Positions 63,739-64,000 of a stretch of 64,000 nucleotides of DNA are shown here, piece after piece. This DNA comes from Winogradskyella psychrotolerans (lineage in GTDB: Bacteria; Bacteroidota; Bacteroidia; Flavobacteriales; Flavobacteriaceae). The notes under the pieces were generated by a model that saw nothing but the letters and a program-made list of their open reading frames with translations, ran no database searches and had not been told where the DNA came from. The translations under genes were made by a program, and so were the position numbers. Location of the stretch: positions 62,001 through 126,000 of the forward strand of contig NZ_JAHKPN010000018.1 of the NCBI RefSeq assembly GCF_018860545.1. Direction: 5' to 3'. How positions within the stretch are numbered: the stretch's first letter is position 1; every line of letters starts with the position of its first letter.

Positions 63739-64000
63739 GAATTATGAAACCGTTATTTGTTGTGCTGATGCTGCTGTATCAGATAGAGTTAAAGAGGTTT
63801 CAAATGATAATTATTCAGACCTAAAAATTTTTAAAATTGAGTTAACGCGTTATTATGACATCGTTGATGTATTAATAAGAACGTTAACTCCACTTGAAGT
63901 AGAAAGAGCTCACAGATACCATCAGTTAAAAGATTTTAAAAGATTTGTAATCTGTAGAAGCATTCTTAAAATAATTATTGCGCAGCTAAAAGGCTTAAAG
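63728..64000 (+). CDS. 4'-phosphopantetheinyl transferase, Sfp-type (3' partial)
   Basis: The frame from ATG 63728 is open for 91 codons to the window end and overlaps the thioesterase by 11 bp. The segment LTPLEVERAHRYHQLKDFKRFVICRSILKI matches the N-terminal part of Sfp-type transferases (L-S-x-x-E-x-x-R-A-x-R-F ... R-F-x-x-x-R-x-x-L). The magnesium and catalytic motifs (GxD, WxxKE) would lie beyond the window. It would activate the three carrier domains of the two megasynthases. Its place in the operon supports that the cluster is functional. Confidence 0.82.
   Translation, partial: MRIKNYETVICCADAAVSDRVKEVSNDNYSDLKIFKIELTRYYDIVDVLIRTLTPLEVERAHRYHQLKDFKRFVICRSILKIIIAQLKGLK

Overview
The window looks like chromosome of a member of the Bacteroidota, most likely a flavobacterium (Flavobacteriaceae). 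The reasons are low G+C, A-rich leaders in place of strong Shine-Dalgarno sites, a type IX secretion (T9SS) sorting domain, a TPR protein ending in a LuxR-like helix-turn-helix, DUF6266 and HYC_CC_PP proteins, and TAnnTTTG-like promoter boxes. A marine life style is plausible but is inferred.

Region 1 (1-15.4 kb) is a metal-resistance island, all on the plus strand. The first half looks like a Zn/Cd/Co block: an RND pump fused to its own TolC domain, its adaptor lipoprotein, a Fur-family regulator, a DUF3703 protein and a P1B-type ATPase. The second half is a Cu/Ag block: HYC_CC_PP protein, CusA with the methionine triad, TolC, an HMA-MauE-like protein, DUF305, CusB and an HMA lipoprotein, ending in a clear terminator at 15345. 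Region 2 (15.4-17.8 kb) is gene-poor, holds dispersed short repeats, and carries two accessory-type genes (DUF6943-like and DUF6266); it may be the edge of an integrated element.

Region 3 (18-39.7 kb) is mixed chromosome: a TPR/LuxR-like regulator next to a T9SS-secreted BNR-repeat protein with a triple TGTCACG motif between them, an alkaline phosphatase, a small esterase, a large sensory locus (membrane PAS histidine kinase, single receiver, and a 1626-residue REC-GAF-PAS-sigma54 activator), a pair of STAS-like paralogues, a sterol-desaturase-family hydroxylase, an SLC13 permease, an outer-membrane phospholipase and a YdjM-like membrane protein. Region 4 (40-47.9 kb) is a compact bacterial A/V-type ATPase operon (A, B, E, DUF2764, D, I, K) whose K subunit has a sodium-type ion site; it is preceded by a 9-bp minisatellite.

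Region 5 (48.3-64 kb, continuing past the window) ends in what I consider the most interesting system: a small hybrid NRPS-PKS locus. It contains an ornithine-racemase-family enzyme, a megasynthase A-PCP-KS-AT-ACP-aminotransferase, a second megasynthase C-A-PCP-TE, a second free-standing thioesterase derived from the same family, and the start of a dedicated 4'-phosphopantetheinyl transferase. Read colinearly it should extend an amino acid (possibly basic, possibly D) with malonate, aminate the beta-ketone to a 3,4-diamino acid, join it to glycine (second A-domain code fits glycine at nine of ten positions) and release it. A methyltransferase, a CPBP-like membrane protein and a GNAT acetyltransferase lie just upstream and may or may not belong to the cluster.
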